DNA of 64,000 nt from Tieghemostelium lacteum (lineage: Eukaryota > Evosea > Eumycetozoa > Dictyosteliales > Raperosteliaceae), in the NCBI GenBank assembly GCA_001606155.1, contig LODT01000042.1, positions 271,758 to 335,757 on the forward strand. The letters run 5' to 3'. A program made the translations under genes and the position numbers. Shown here in pieces: positions 1-15,000 of this stretch (position 1 is the first letter of the stretch; each line of letters begins with the position of its first letter). The notes under the pieces are model-generated. The model ran no database searches, was not told the DNA's origin, and saw only the letters and a program-made list of their open reading frames with translations.

Positions 1-3000
1 ATAGATTGAATTGCAGTTTCCAGAGGCATATTGAGGAATTTTTCGAGTAGTTTTTCAAAGTGTGGTCTTCTAAGATGATGGATTTGATTGGTAACAGTAC
101 CTACAATCTTTTGGTCTAATAAAAACATACCAAATTGAACAAAGAATGGAACAATTCTGATATTTGATTCTTTACCACCACCTTTGGAATCTGAACTGAA
201 TGATTCGTCTTTTGCAAATCTGAGAACTAATAATTTCAAGTCGTGAGCTAGGAGTCTAAATCTTGGACCATCAAATCTGGTAATATTGTTTAGAGTGTTA
301 AAGTATTTATCACAATATGGAGAGAATGCATCATTAGTAATCTTTGGACCTTGGATAGGGAATATATTGTTACATTTAGTCTGTTGATTTCTCAAAGCAG
401 CACCTTCCCACTCCTCTTTTGGTACCTTCATTGAACGATCGGCTTTGGTAGCATCACGATGACAGAAGAAATGTATGATATTGAAGTGAGTAACAGTGGT
501 AAAACCATGGCTCCCAGCAGTTCCACTGGGAGAGGTTGGTGATAAACTATTGGTAACGGTAGTTTCATTCATTGATAGCAATGGAATACGTTTTGAATAG
601 GTATAGATACCTAATACATCTTCAGGTTTAAATGAAAAACCTTCACGACAGACCATACATGTGAAACCTTCATCTTCTTCAAGATCTTCAATTGATGATG
701 GTACACTGCTAGCAGTTACATGTTTACCAGTTTGAGATAGACCCAATTCCTTAAGTACATCTTCACGATGCTTTTCAGCTTGACGTAGTTTCTCTTGTTT
801 AGATTCTTTACGAATATTTTTGATAACTTTTCCAAGATCATCATTACCTTCCATCAGAGTTTCCAATAGATTTTCACTAAGAGAACCAATTTTGGCACTA
901 GTTGAGGTCTCTTCGAGGATATGAATTCTCTTGATGATATTAGACTTTAATGCAAGAGTTTGAGTTGGTTCATGTCCCATTGCCAAACCTCTAAACAATA
1001 CCAATACAAATGGCAAAGCAGGTGCTTGTAGTGAATCTAACCATTCTTGACTGGTTTTATCCTTGTCTTCTGGGAAGTGGTTAATGATATATTCTACTAA
1101 TTGTTGAGTAATACCTCTTTCCATAATTAGTGAACGGAGTTTAAATCCATTGGAATCAGGTCTGATACATTCACTAACTTGTGTAAAGAAGTCCAAGTGG
1201 TAGGTGTGAGTTGAGTCTTTGGATTTAGATTGATCGTAGGCTTTGAAATCTAAAAATTCATCAAAGAAGGCAACAAATGATTCCATAACTGGAATATGAC
1301 CATAGGTTAAGAATGGAATAATTCTAGTCATTGCCTTGATAATCTTTGGATTAGAACGTACCAGTGGACTATTGAGTTTATCGAGGAACATTAACATTTG
1401 TTCTTTAGCTTCCTCAACATCTTTACCTTGCATATTGAGTGTATTTCCACTAGTTGGTAGATTTGAGCCACTATTGGAAAGTGCCATATTGTAATCTCTA
1501 TTGGCTTCTGATACAACAGATTCAATAATAATGAGTAAGTTCTCTGCAATATCAGGTTGATGGAATGCATTCTTGAGTTTTTCAAGTAGACGACCAACAG
1601 TATTTAGAGTAATTAATTTCTGTCTGTTTACTTTAATCTTACAACAATGGAAGAGTAGTTTAACAACCAAATGTGCAAGTTCTTTCTCAATTGTGAAATC
1701 ATTAATCTGTTCAATGGTAGTGAGCATAGCATTCAAGCCACCACATTCAGCCATAACAGAAGTGATTTCAAATTCCTCTTCTGGATCTTTTTCTTCACTT
1801 TGAGAGTCTGGTAAGTTTTCAATAATCTCTTCAGTAGCTTCACCATCAAGGCCTTGTAATCTGTATATTACAGACATTGGCATATTCATATCACCAGATC
1901 TCTGAACAGCTTGTGATCTTCTCCATACTTGTTCGTAGACTTTCTTAATTGGTAGGTCAAGTTTGATAATCTTGTTATCAACCAATAATTCCATACCATT
2001 ATCATCGTCCAAGAAGGATCCCAAATCTAGAGTCTTACAAATCTTATTCTTTACATCTCTCATTAATAGACCAATAGACGAGGAACTATATGGATTTCTG
2101 TTCATAGCACCTCTAATGTATTCCTCTTGAGTTGAGGATTTAGTAAGTGTCATTTGATAGACTGGTTCTGGTTTAGTTGGACAGACGATATTACATAACT
2201 GTTCATAGATAAAGATTGGAGTTCTACCATCGTTGGAGTGCTTCTGAAGTGCCTTAATGTTAGCAGCCATGAATTTCTTGTTGTCTTCTGTGGATTCAGT
2301 ATTTAGAGTTTTCATTATATCCTGGAGTTGTTTGACAGAGTCTTCAGTTAACTTGTTCTTCTGTATGATAACTCCACGAAGTGACAAGAAAGCATCCAAA
2401 ACCATTTCAATAATATTGTCTCTCTTCATTTTCATCTTTATGGTATTAACATCCATGAATCCCATTAGGATAGAGATTAGAGTCTTCAATACAAAACCTT
2501 GACTTACATCAGTGTTAAATGAGGATTCTTTGGATTTGATACGTTCAATCTCTTTGACAATCAAGTCACACAAGTAAGGAATGAAACCTCTAACTGTCAA
2601 ATAGAGTTTTCTTTCATCGGATTGAATAATCTTATTAAAGAGACCAAAGAACTCAGCAGAGTACTCGCCAACAGTAGTGGCAAATGGAATCATCTTTTCA
2701 AATAGATCCAAGAATTTTAATGTTCTAACTGGACTGGATCTAGAGAGGATACTCATAAGGGATAGAGTTTCAGTTCTAATAGATGATGTAGAGTTGAATA
2801 AGAGTTTTTTTACCCATCTACCTTCGAATAATCCCTCAAGTGGATTAGATTGCTGTTGATTTGGTGTTTTGTATCTCTTGATATTAGATTTCCACTTGTT
2901 GAGATACTTGGTAGCAAGATATCTTTCTCTCTTCTCAGATTTTGTTAATGGAATAGAAGAGGATTGAGTTGAACTAGTAGAATCAGTTTCAACACTTGAT

Positions 3001-6000
3001 GAACCACCTGAACTACTTGTGAGTAGATTAGAGTATTTAGAAGTCCATTGATCAAATGCATCAGGATTACTCAACCAATCGTCATATTTAACAGAAGATT
3101 CGCCTTCAAATAGAGATATATCTTGACTTGATGATACAGATATACTACTGGATGAAGAGGATTGTGATGAATCTTGAGATGATGGAGGTGGAGGTACAAC
3201 CTGTGACTGTGGTTTAGACTCACCACCACTTGATATTGGTTTAGTCTGCTCTGGAGAGTTGGTTGGTGATTTTCTAGATTTCAATTTTTCAAACTTAGAT
3301 TGTAAGGTCTTTTGATTTTCATCTTCTTTGGAATCAGATGAACTTGTTCTAATCTTTGGTACATTAGAATCCAGGGTACAGAATGACAGGATAATCTTCA
3401 AACATGGAAGAACAATGAATTCAGATATTACAGGTGATTGTGATCCCTTATCAATAGACTTGAAGAATAGTTCCATAATAAATCTAAATCTTTGTTGCCA
3501 TAATTGATCAGAGAGCATTGAACAGTCTTTAACCAACTGCAATTCAGCACTTACAAGATTAGGTACATCAACATTATTGTAATTGTCAATGGCATAGTAA
3601 ATCTTGTCACGAACCATCTGTGAGAGACTATCAGTGGCTTCTAAATTATTCTTGGTAAGATGTGAAATTGCCATACGAGCATTGGTTCTAGACAATGATT
3701 TTCCATGATGAATGTTATGTATGAACATTTCTTTACAGATTCCTTTCTGAACTAGAATCTCTTTGAGTGCAGTTAGATTTGGATTTCTAGAGAGATGGTC
3801 AAGGAATGATAGACATTCTTCAACAAAACTAGTTGAGCATCCAAAACAGTTGTTAGGGTCTCTGGCTTTAGGTTCATCATGGTCATGGTTGCCACCGTGT
3901 GATTGCAGTCTCTGTTTGTTAATGTTATTGAGGTACTTGGCAATCTCAGTTCTATTAGTTTGGAGAATTTGGATACTCTTACTCAAACCTTCAAAGATAT
4001 TCTTACACTCTTTTTCGTAAAGTCTAGAGAGGTAACCAATCTTTTTGTTGATACGAAGTGATAGGAAGGTATTAGTCTGTCCATTTCCAGCAGAAGCATT
4101 GGCAGTAGTAGCTTGAGTAGTTGAAACTGGTGGAGGTTGTTGTTGAGCTTGTTGAGCTTGTTGACTGATAAACAGTTCTTCCTTTGGCCAAGGTTCTTGA
4201 GTTTCAAAACTAGTGATTAGATTAGAAATAATCTTCTTGAAACCCAAAAGTCTTTGATACTTCTTGTGAGCATTCTCAGATTCCTTGTCAATAGTTGCAA
4301 TGGCTCTCTTGTGATCTTCTTGATTCTCAATCTTTTCGATAGAGACAGTAGGCTTGCATGTAAATGAGTATTCAAATCTAGCATGTTTACAGAACCCACA
4401 TTCATTACACAAGAAACCATCCAAGTTCTCGTAGTTTATATTTCTACATTGTTTACATTGGAATGCATTTTCATGACAATGTTTACAAATACCATGTTTA
4501 TCAGCAACGATTCTGGAGCATCGTGGACAAGTAAGTTTCTCACCAGCAGATAAATTGTCATGGAAATCAAAATACTCAATCATAAAGTTTCTGGCAGAGA
4601 TTGGTATTTGGAAGTTAATAGTTCTCTCAGTTTGTGATGGAGCAAAGTGAACTTGTTTGAGTTTCTTCCATTGGTTGAATTTACCTTTAAGATCACCAAT
4701 ATCAGCAACTGGTTTGTTATTGTAGTACAAATTGATACTCTTGATCATTTTACCTTTCTTCAAATCGTGAATGCTAATAACTAGTTTCTGAATGTTATAG
4801 ACATTGTTAAATTTGATTAGTTGTGTAGACTCTGTGAATTTAACTTCTTGTTTCAAGGTATCCAATCTACAGGTTTGGTATTGAACCTCTGGATTGTTAC
4901 ATACTAAACAAGGTTCAGCTTCCAGATAGTAATCCTCAAAGTCCAAAATAAATGACAAACTATTGTAAATTTGTGAATTTGGATGATTGAGAATAGTTCT
5001 GTTTTGTTCTTGGAATGAGGCTACAAATTTATCAGAAAACTCCTGGTATTGATCTTTCCAAATTACAGGATCAATCTCATTGATAAAGTAGGTTAACAAC
5101 TCCATAAATTCATTAGAGTTCTTTCCATAGGCTACAACCTTATCCAACTTCTGCCAAAAGAGTTTGTTGATTTCCAATTTTTGTTTTTGGTCAGAACACT
5201 TCCAGAGATAGTACATAAAGTTACTGGCATTCGATCTAAGGTCTGACAAATTAGATTCCAACAATAGATTGTAAATCAAAGTATTCAATAGTTTTTCATT
5301 CATGAATACCTGAACATGTTTGGATCTCATGTCAATATCCATAGGTTCAACAGTGTCATTGAGTTGTGGAGTTGATGGTGTTGTAAACTCTTTCTTCTCG
5401 TCATCATCTACAAAGACATAGGTGAGTAACTCCAATAGTAATGAAGTAGGCTCTTGTTCCAGTTTAAATAGGATATTAAAGAGGTTTGGCAGTGCATCAA
5501 GATTCTGAGAGACAAAGTATTGCCATGACTTTGGACGGTCATAGGCCACTTCTAGCATCAGTGAAAGTGAACTAATAAGTTTAGTCAATTGGTCATAGTT
5601 CAAATCATCTTTAAATCCTTTAGATGCTTTTTCAATATCTATAATACCAGTGTACTTCTTATGCAATAGATACTCATCACGAACAGAATAGTAACTAGAC
5701 TTTGTCTTACAGATAAGTAATAACAATTTCTTTGGATACTTCTCAAGGGATTGAGTTTTCTTGGAATGTATGAAACCACATGCCAATTTAACCCATTCAC
5801 TAGTCTTGGTAAATACCATTTGATAGGTTGGTTTCAATTGTTGTTTACGTCTCTCTACACGATAGAATGAAGTCATCAGTACGAATATAGCCTTGGTAAT
5901 AGTTAGATTTATAGCATTGATATCTCTTGGCAATGATTTTACAAAGAATGGTGAATATCTGTTCTTTGGTAGATTCTGAGTATCAGATTGTTGAATTACC

Positions 6001-9000
6001 AATAAAGCTCCAAATGGAGAGTCGACAACTTGTCCCATAGCATGACTCTTACTAATCTGTTTGAATATAGATTCCAACCACAGTTTCAGTAAATCAACCA
6101 AACCTTTATCAGCCAATAGATTACAGAGTTGGAAGATAAATGTGTGAGGTAAATGGTTCTTTGAATTTGACTGTTGTTGTTGATCTTTAGAAACCACATC
6201 ACTATCCAAAAGAATAGAGAGTAGTAATATCAAATTGGTATCACTCTCCAATGGAATGGTTTTTTGTGAAAGATATTTATCAAGATTCTTGGTTGGTCTT
6301 TGCAAGAGATCAACCACAATTTTAGCAAAGTCATTAATAAAATTGGAAGCTAGAATCTTGTTGCAGTGACTTGTCAATAGAGAGTGTATAATCTGTAGAT
6401 ATGGAATAACAGATGCAAATCCTTTCTCATAGGTAGCAACTAGTTCATTCAAAGCATATTTGAATAGTAATAAAATGGAATCTTCTTGGTCCTCATTGGC
6501 AGTAGTTGGAATAACAGAAACACTGCTAGTAGAAGCAAGAGTACTAGTGCTAGGACTGGATTGACTAGGTGTCTCTACACTCAAACTCATTGAAATTGCT
6601 AATTTTAATTCTTCATCAATCTCTTCATCATCAATATTCATATCATCGACTGTAGTTGATGGAGTGGTAACTGGTGGAATAGTTACAGTACCAGTAGATG
6701 GTGTAACATGTTGATGTTGATCTTCAACTATACATTTAACAAATGTGTGGTCTTTGGCGTGTGGTACATTTGCAAGATCACTATGACATTTGTCACAGAG
6801 ATCATAGTCACCACATTCCTGACAATGCCAACGAACTAATTGAATTGGTGTTTCAGATTTACAATTATCACAGTAGTATTGAACCTCTTCTTCTTCAGAC
6901 ATTTGCACATCTTCATCTTTCTTTTGTTTTTCAGTAGATGGAGGTGTGGAGGTAATACTTGGAGCAAGACCCTTGTTGTCTGTATCTGGAGTCTGATTAA
7001 TCAGACTAACCAAAGCCAATGAAGTCTTGGATCTAATGACATCTAATTGATGGTTGAGTAACTGTTTCAAAAGATCAAAGATATAGTTACAACTGTACAA
7101 TTTCAATTTTAGACAATACCAAATCAATTGTGACAAGTTACTAATAAATTGGTCACTGAGGAGAGTGATAATGTTATTATTAGTACATATAGATGGATTG
7201 GTCTTATTGAATGCACTTTGAGTTGCCAAACGATAAATCTGAATGAGATCGTGTAAGAAATTAGGTTTGTCATTCAAGAGATATTCAGTGAGATTCTTTG
7301 GTTTTTCAGTAACAATCTTTTTGAGTACTTTAACCAAATAGAATAGAGTATCAGTATCTTGCTCAGTGAGTGTGATTTGTTGACCTTGAATACATTTTGA
7401 CATTCCAGATATTGTCTGATTGGTGTATTTCAATAGAGTGGAATGTTTCAAGTTTAGGTAACTGTCATGATCACCAGTAAGTATCTTGAGTAGTTCTTTT
7501 ACAATAGGTCTGAGGAATGAGAGTTTAGTGTCAGTCATCATAGGTGGAAGTTTCTCAAGTGAGAATTGTTTGAGTCTCAAATACTCATCAGAATTGGTAT
7601 TGAGCTGTTGTAATGAGAAATAGCTGTGTAGTGAATGTAGAGTATGTAGTAAACTCTGTTCAATAGGTGTCAATGGAATATCAGGAGTCTCTGTAATAAC
7701 AGGTAGAGGATTTACTATAACAGGTGCTGTGGTAGTCTCAATTGTAGTGGGATCTGGTAACTGATCTTTTGGAATTGCATATACCTCAACTTGATCAATA
7801 ATAGGACCATTACCCATAGTATAAGTCGATCCAGCAACAATGGAAAGTTTCTTTTGTGACTTGGCAGTTTCTTCAATGGTTAGTGGAATATCATACCATC
7901 TTCTAATGCCTTCAGTAACTGGAATTACACGACTAAATACACGAATCTCAGTTGGAACATGTTTAAGAGATGCATTACCGAGGAGAACTCTAATACCACA
8001 CATAACCTTTTCATTGTCATTATTATAGATAATCAAACTTAAACTATCTAGATTTTGACCTACAATGTAGTCGTCATTAGATGCCAATTTCTGTTTGATA
8101 ATCTCTTGTGTGTAGCTATTCAATGGGTCACCGCCATACTTGACATTGGTTGTGATACATTCAGTTCGTTCAAAGAAATCAATTGGGAATTGAGGTACGG
8201 AACTTATATTCTCCAATGAACTTGTAGATATAATATTGTTATTATTGTTGTTGTTATTTACTGATGCAGATGTAGGATCAGATGATTTCTTTGTAGCGAG
8301 TGATTGTTTCTGTTTGATGTAACCAATGATATCAAGACCAGGTTGATCAAGTTTCTTTTGTCCACTGCTGTTAAGAGACTCTTTAGGTGTCTGAGCAACT
8401 GCTGAAAGTGGAGTGTCTACAGTGTAGTCATAACGAGCTAAACTACCATCATCATAGAGAACTAAAAGCTTAGGAGATGCTCTATTTAGCCATGTCATAC
8501 CTTCAACTTTTGGTGATAGTTTGAGACTTTGAATTTGTACTTCTTTAGCAGTGAGTTTCATTGTGACTAGATATGTACCTCTAGAAGCAAGACAACTGAA
8601 CAAGTTGGGGAACCCTGGTGAAACTTGCAAGAATGAAGCAGAAGGTGTAAGTACTTTCTTGCCAGGGTCTTGTAGAGAGAATGATCTCAAAATCTCAGTC
8701 ATCTGTTGATTAATTTCCAGAGCATATGCCTCACCATTTGTAAATGTGCATATAATGATATCGAGTTCCTGACAATATACAATAGCAGCACCTGGTGAAT
8801 TCTTTACAACTGGTAATTGAAGAGTTTCAATCATGATACACGACTCATTGTCGTCACTGTAAGGGTCTATTGACTGACAATACAGCATACCACTTGCAGA
8901 GAGTGCTAGAATATAGTTCTTATTGTTTCTACTGACCAGACAAATATCACGAATACTGTCTTCTAAAAGTGAAAAGAAGTGACTTGGACTGATGTTGTCT

Positions 9001-12000
9001 TTGGAAAGGTCATAGACTTTAATAAACTCATTGGTGATTACAACCAATTCAACTTGACTTCCAATGACCCATTCTACTTTAATGAGATAGTTAGTCTCAC
9101 CCAAGAACTCGAGTGACAAGTCAATAGGTAACTGATCGACAATCTCATCTTTTTGGTTGATTGTCAGTACCTTACATTCCTTGTACCCAGCAACAGCTAG
9201 ATATCTCTCGTTACTGGGATTGAATACCATACTGACAACTGGGAATCCAACATTTGACTTGCTAGTGGCTTTAAATGAGTTCTTGTCAATTGTAGCATCA
9301 TCATCAAGAATCTTGCTTATGTTGACTATTGAAACTTGATCTTGTTCAGCAACTGCTACCAGACCTTTACTAGAAGATGCCATGGCAGCTCTTTGAATTG
9401 GACCGTTGGTGATCAACTGTTTCATTTGGTTTCCTTCAGGTCCATCATATTTCAATTTAACATCAAAAGCAGAGTATTTAGAGGTCTTTTTAAGAGTGAA
9501 CAGGTCAGTCTTTGCAATAAACTCTTTTGGAGTGGTAGCAAACAAATCAACTTTACTGTTGTTTTCAACTTTTTGAGGAGTGATATTGTTCCATGATTTG
9601 TAAAGTTCAACTAATGTGTGATAAAGCTCAGATATCTTTTGAATTAGGGTGCTATCATTCATGATTTCGTTTCTCAAAGCAGTCTTATCGTCTTCAGTTG
9701 GGATATTAAAGAAATATCCACAGTTTCCAGTACTAGTTGTGTGGCAACAACTATCTGTACCGCTGCTAACTGATGATGTATCATCTCTCTTGGTATTGGA
9801 AGAGTGTTTAGATGAATTGGCACTATTAGATGGTGGGTTGCTAGGTCTTGGTTTAAGTGCCTTACATGGTGACCCTTTACTAGCACCAGCACCACAATCA
9901 CAAAAGAATCTAGAGAATCTTGAATAGGAAACTGCATGACCTTTGTGACATACCTTTACACATATTGAACAACATCCCTCACTGAACTTCAGTCCACAAG
10001 TGTAACAGAAATACCAGTGTTGGTCTATATAGTCATTCTTGGTGTAAGTGTAGGTACATAATTTACTAGCCAATCTCTTCTCTTCTGATTGGTCATCGTC
10101 ATCACCGTCGTCATTTTTATCCTGGTTCATTGATTTCCAATCCTTATCATCGTCATCTTCAAAGTTGGTTTTGTCATTATCTACATCTTCCTCAGAAGAG
10201 TCATAGAGAATATTAACAGAATCATTGGTATCAGTCATCACTTGGTCACCAGCTTTAGCAACATGTTGTACTTGCATTGGTATAACACTCTGAGAAGATT
10301 CACTTGATCCAACTCTAGGTTGAGATTGTTGAACCATACTAAATACATTTTCAATAAATTCCAAAATGTAATTGAGTGACTCTAACTGTGCCTTGTCAGT
10401 TGGTTTATAGACTGATGGTGCTGTGATTTTAGAAACCTCTCTAAAGAGTCTAAGTAACTGGTGTTGTTCAACATCAGTATAGAGAAGTAATCCAAAGTAT
10501 GCCTTCAACAATTTAGGATGATAGATCCAATGTTCCAAAGCAGTATTCAAGAATGAGAGTAAGATATCCAAGAGTAGTGGACTTATAGGTGGAAGCTTCT
10601 CTGTCCAATCCAAATCAGGAACTGGTGGAACAACTACATTAGGAACTGGAGTACTGCTGAGTGGAGGAGTAGCAGTTTTATCATCCTTCTTCTTTGCAGC
10701 AGTAGGCTTTTTCTTTTTCTTATCATCCTCTTCCTCTTTCTTCTCAGGTAGAGGTTGAACGACTATAGGTGCACTGTTAATCTCTGATGTAAAAGTAGCA
10801 AATTCCTTATTATTACTAATCAAACCAATGAATTTAACTAACAATTCTTGAACTTCAATAGCAGTTGGAACGAGTTCTTGTTTAGAAGTTTCAGTAGCTG
10901 CTATTACTCTTCCAAGTGATTTTTGTTCAAACCATTTGGCTAGATCTTCAACTGGAAGTTTCATAAGTCCCTGTACTATATGTGATCTCATAGATAATAA
11001 GAAGTCACTTGGAGTCGGCAGTGACAATAGAGTATTGAAACATTGCAATACCTTTAGATTAAGCATTTCATTACTATTGTTCATACTTATCCACAACAGG
11101 AGATTAGTATCTCCTAATGGTAAAGTAACTTTGAAGTTGTTACCCATTGGACTTGATGACCCTACATAATGGCAATAGACATGAACTGGATTAGTCTTAG
11201 CAATGGAAATGATATTGTCAATGTGTTGACATAGAATAGATTGAAGCTCCTGATTCTTTACAATTTCAGGGTTGGTAGGAGTAAGTTTCAATACTCTCTG
11301 TGCTAACTCCTCAAACATCTCCAATTGATAGAGATCATGTAAAAATGTGTGTTGAGCAACACTGAGATCAGAGTGAATGACATCGTGATGGTTCTTTGAG
11401 AATTTGAATTTCTTGTCGTATTCCAAATCATAAATCTCATAGAGCAAAGCTAAAGAATGTGATACAATCACACTGTGATCTTGATCCTTTTTATCAGCAG
11501 TTAAATCTTCAAGATGATTCATAGCATACATTGACAGAACCAACTGAGATTTAATCAAGAACTGTATAGGACCACTAAATGTTAAAGTGTTATGATATGG
11601 TTGTAGTATCCAACCAAACAGTGGTTTCTGTGATTTCATAATCAAAGTGTCATCTAGGTTATATTCTTGATCCCATTTATCCACTTTTTGTCTAAGTTCC
11701 TGTGAGAATCCTAAGCTATCCATAAGTGAAAGTACCTCTGCTTTGGGAATATTTGCAAACACGTCCAACAAGAGATCAACCAAATCTACATTCTGTCCCT
11801 TTAACTGAGATGCCAGAGACTGTCTATAAAGTTTCTTGTAGTGGCTTATAAAGTCAATCAAGAACTCAAACAACTGACCCAATAAATCATTAAATGACTG
11901 TGCGTTGGTTGTTGGTTTGGATTTTGTAGGTGAAAGTTGAGTTGACTCTTTATCCTTCATCTCAACTTCTTTTGACTGTTGAGTGGTGTCTTCTTTATCT

Positions 12001-15000
12001 TTGTTCTTGTCATTGAAAGATTCATCTTCAAACAAAGTATCCCAGCCTTCAAAGTACTCTCCAGAACCATCGGATTTAGTTGGTGATCCTTGAGATTTAT
12101 CTGAAGAAAATGAGTTGTATACAGTACAAAGATAGGATTGAACACACTGAATTACACTAGATACTCTGAATATCTTTTGATCATTAGATTTTAGAAGAGA
12201 TCTACTACTAGTCAACAACTCCTTTGTATGTTGTAACCAAGGAATTGAGTTAAACAAACTAGTATTGGCAGCCTGTTGACTAAACAGTGTCTTTAGGAAT
12301 GTCAAATAGATTGCAGAATCGTTAGACAAACTGTGGAAAAGCAGTGGATCTTTCATCTTTTCTATAAACTCTGAAGATGGTGGAAGTGTATACAGGAATT
12401 GCAATGAACTTGCTATTATATATTCGTAATAAAGATGCTCTAATTCAGTAGCGCCAGCAGAAGGTGGTAACAAACTAGTCAGCAACAATACATTTCTGTA
12501 GAATGATTCATAGGGTATTGACAGTTTTCCAAAGATAGCCACTAAAGAGCTGCCACCAGACAACCAATGAGAATCTGTGAATTTAAGTTCATAAAAGACA
12601 GGTGCTTTAACATTCTCCAATTGTGCCTCTCTATCCAGCTGAGCAATCAGAGATTGGTAAGGTAACGATACCAATGACTGATAGTAGTTTTCTGATTTGG
12701 TTGGGGTTTTGGAGGTAGTACTAGTACATGACAACAGTTGATCGTAAAACTGCTGAGAAAGAGTTTTGGAAAGTCCATTGAAGTTAAAGAGACAGTAATT
12801 AAAAATCATCATAAATCTAGAGATCAACAGACTATTGGATAGAATAGTGTAATGATCTTGGACTGATAGGATAAGGTTAACCAAATCACCAAAACATTTT
12901 AAGATATTCAAACGATGCAATTCATCCAAAGTGTGATAGGAAAACATTAGAAGATATATGTATTCCAGACTAATCAATTCCCTATATTCCATTGATGGTG
13001 AACTTGTACTACTACTGCTATTACTACTGCTGAGATTCACTTTCAGGTATCCTGTAAAGTTCTCCCATATTTGTTTGACCAAATAGTCATTTTGTAAATT
13101 TGCACTTTTAGATTGTCTCTTTACAAATATCCAAGCTAACCACTTTATACTGTCCTTTTGGAGAGTCATTATACCGGTTTGAGGATGGTCTTTAATGCTC
13201 TTTGATAGGATATAGTCAATAAACTCCACTTGAAGTTTTGGGCTAATTACATCTTGTGTTGTCAAGAGGTAGCATGTTGAAACTAAAAGTTTCTGTACTG
13301 AACTGGAAGGCAGAGTCCAACTATCAGGTTGGTTCACACCAGACAATAGCTCAAAGAGACCTTTCAAATGTGACAATTTAAGATACTTTTGTAACAGCTC
13401 AATAAACTGTGGTCTATCACTTAACAAGTCATGTATATACGACAAAATGGTATAGAATTTTGACTTTATAATATCCCCTTCTTTGGATTTTCTCAGATTG
13501 GCTTGTGATTTGGACAGTGAGTTTGTCTCTTTAGGTTTCTCTTCTGTTTTTACTGGAGTCTTTGGTGGTTCTTCACTGTTAAACAGTAGACCAAATATAT
13601 CACCTTCATAGGAATCATCTTCCATTTCCTCATCACTATCAATTTTCTTTGTGACTGTTGAAGTGGTTGAAGGTGGAGGAGGTGGTGGAGGTGGAGGAGG
13701 TGGAGATAGTTGTTGTTTTCCAGTTGGTGTCTTTTCATTGGTATTATTAATATTTACATTGGTATTCATAGGTACTGGTAAATCTTTTCTCTTTTGGAAA
13801 GATATATATAATATTGAAAATAATGAATCTAGTAATTGTGATTTCATAAATAGATTTGAAATATCAGAATAGGTAAATTGATTTGGTGTTAAAAAATCAA
13901 ACCAAATTGATTCATTATCCAAATTTGAAATTAAAAATTTAGTAATTGGTTGTTGATTATTGTTATTATTATTATTATTAATACTATTATTGGTTGGAGT
14001 AATAATTGAAGATTTACTATCATTTATATGAATATTTAGATTATTAACTTCATAATTCTTTAAATCATCCAAATGATTAAATACTAATGTGATTGCCAAA
14101 AGGATCAGTTGAGGATCCAAAATCATTTCATTTGCCAGAGGTACTTCATGATGTGTAGGTTGTTGATCTTGACTATTACTATTACTATTACTATTATTAC
14201 TACTACCTAAAGAGATTAAATCATCAATATTTATATTGAGTTTTTCGGCATCAGATAAAATACAGAGTGAGAAGAATATCTCAGCTTTCAGACGTAAGTC
14301 TGGATGATTAAGTTTGGTACCCAAAACCTGAAAGATCATTTCAAACAATTGTCTAGAAAGGAAACGTGAGTTTCTATAAGACAGATGATTCTTTAGGTCG
14401 TAGGATTGGTATGATCTAGAGGTACCTATCAAACGACCAATGAAATCAATAATCCATGGAATACTACTAAAATCCAATGTATCAAATCCCTCAGAAAAGA
14501 GAATATCCTGAACATAGTTGATAAATTGACAGGTGGTAGTTTCACTCTTTTTAAAGTCTTCATAACGCTCAGAAATCACAAGATCTGATTGATAGGGAAG
14601 AAGTAACCGACTGCAAATCGACAATAGTCTGGAAGGACCTTTGAGTACATTGTTAAAGTAACTACTATTGTTCTTGACAAGTGTCTCATTGTTATCGGGT
14701 GTGTTTGCACCGGTACCTATTGAAGATATGGATGATTTTCCACTGGTACTTGCAGTGGCAGGCTGCAAAAGTTTCTCTTCTTCTAACCCATTCTTTAGGA
14801 ATTGGTTGAATATATTCTCGAGACCAGTTGCAGCAGATTGAGTGCTAGAAGTGGACTCCATCACTTGGTCCTCTTTATTGTCACCACTAGTACTGCTGCT
14901 ACCCTCACTGGCTAGAGGTGGCAATATGTCATCTAGAGGTGAGATATTGGCAAATGATGGAATCTGTTCAATAAATGATTTGTCAATATCAGTGGAAGGA

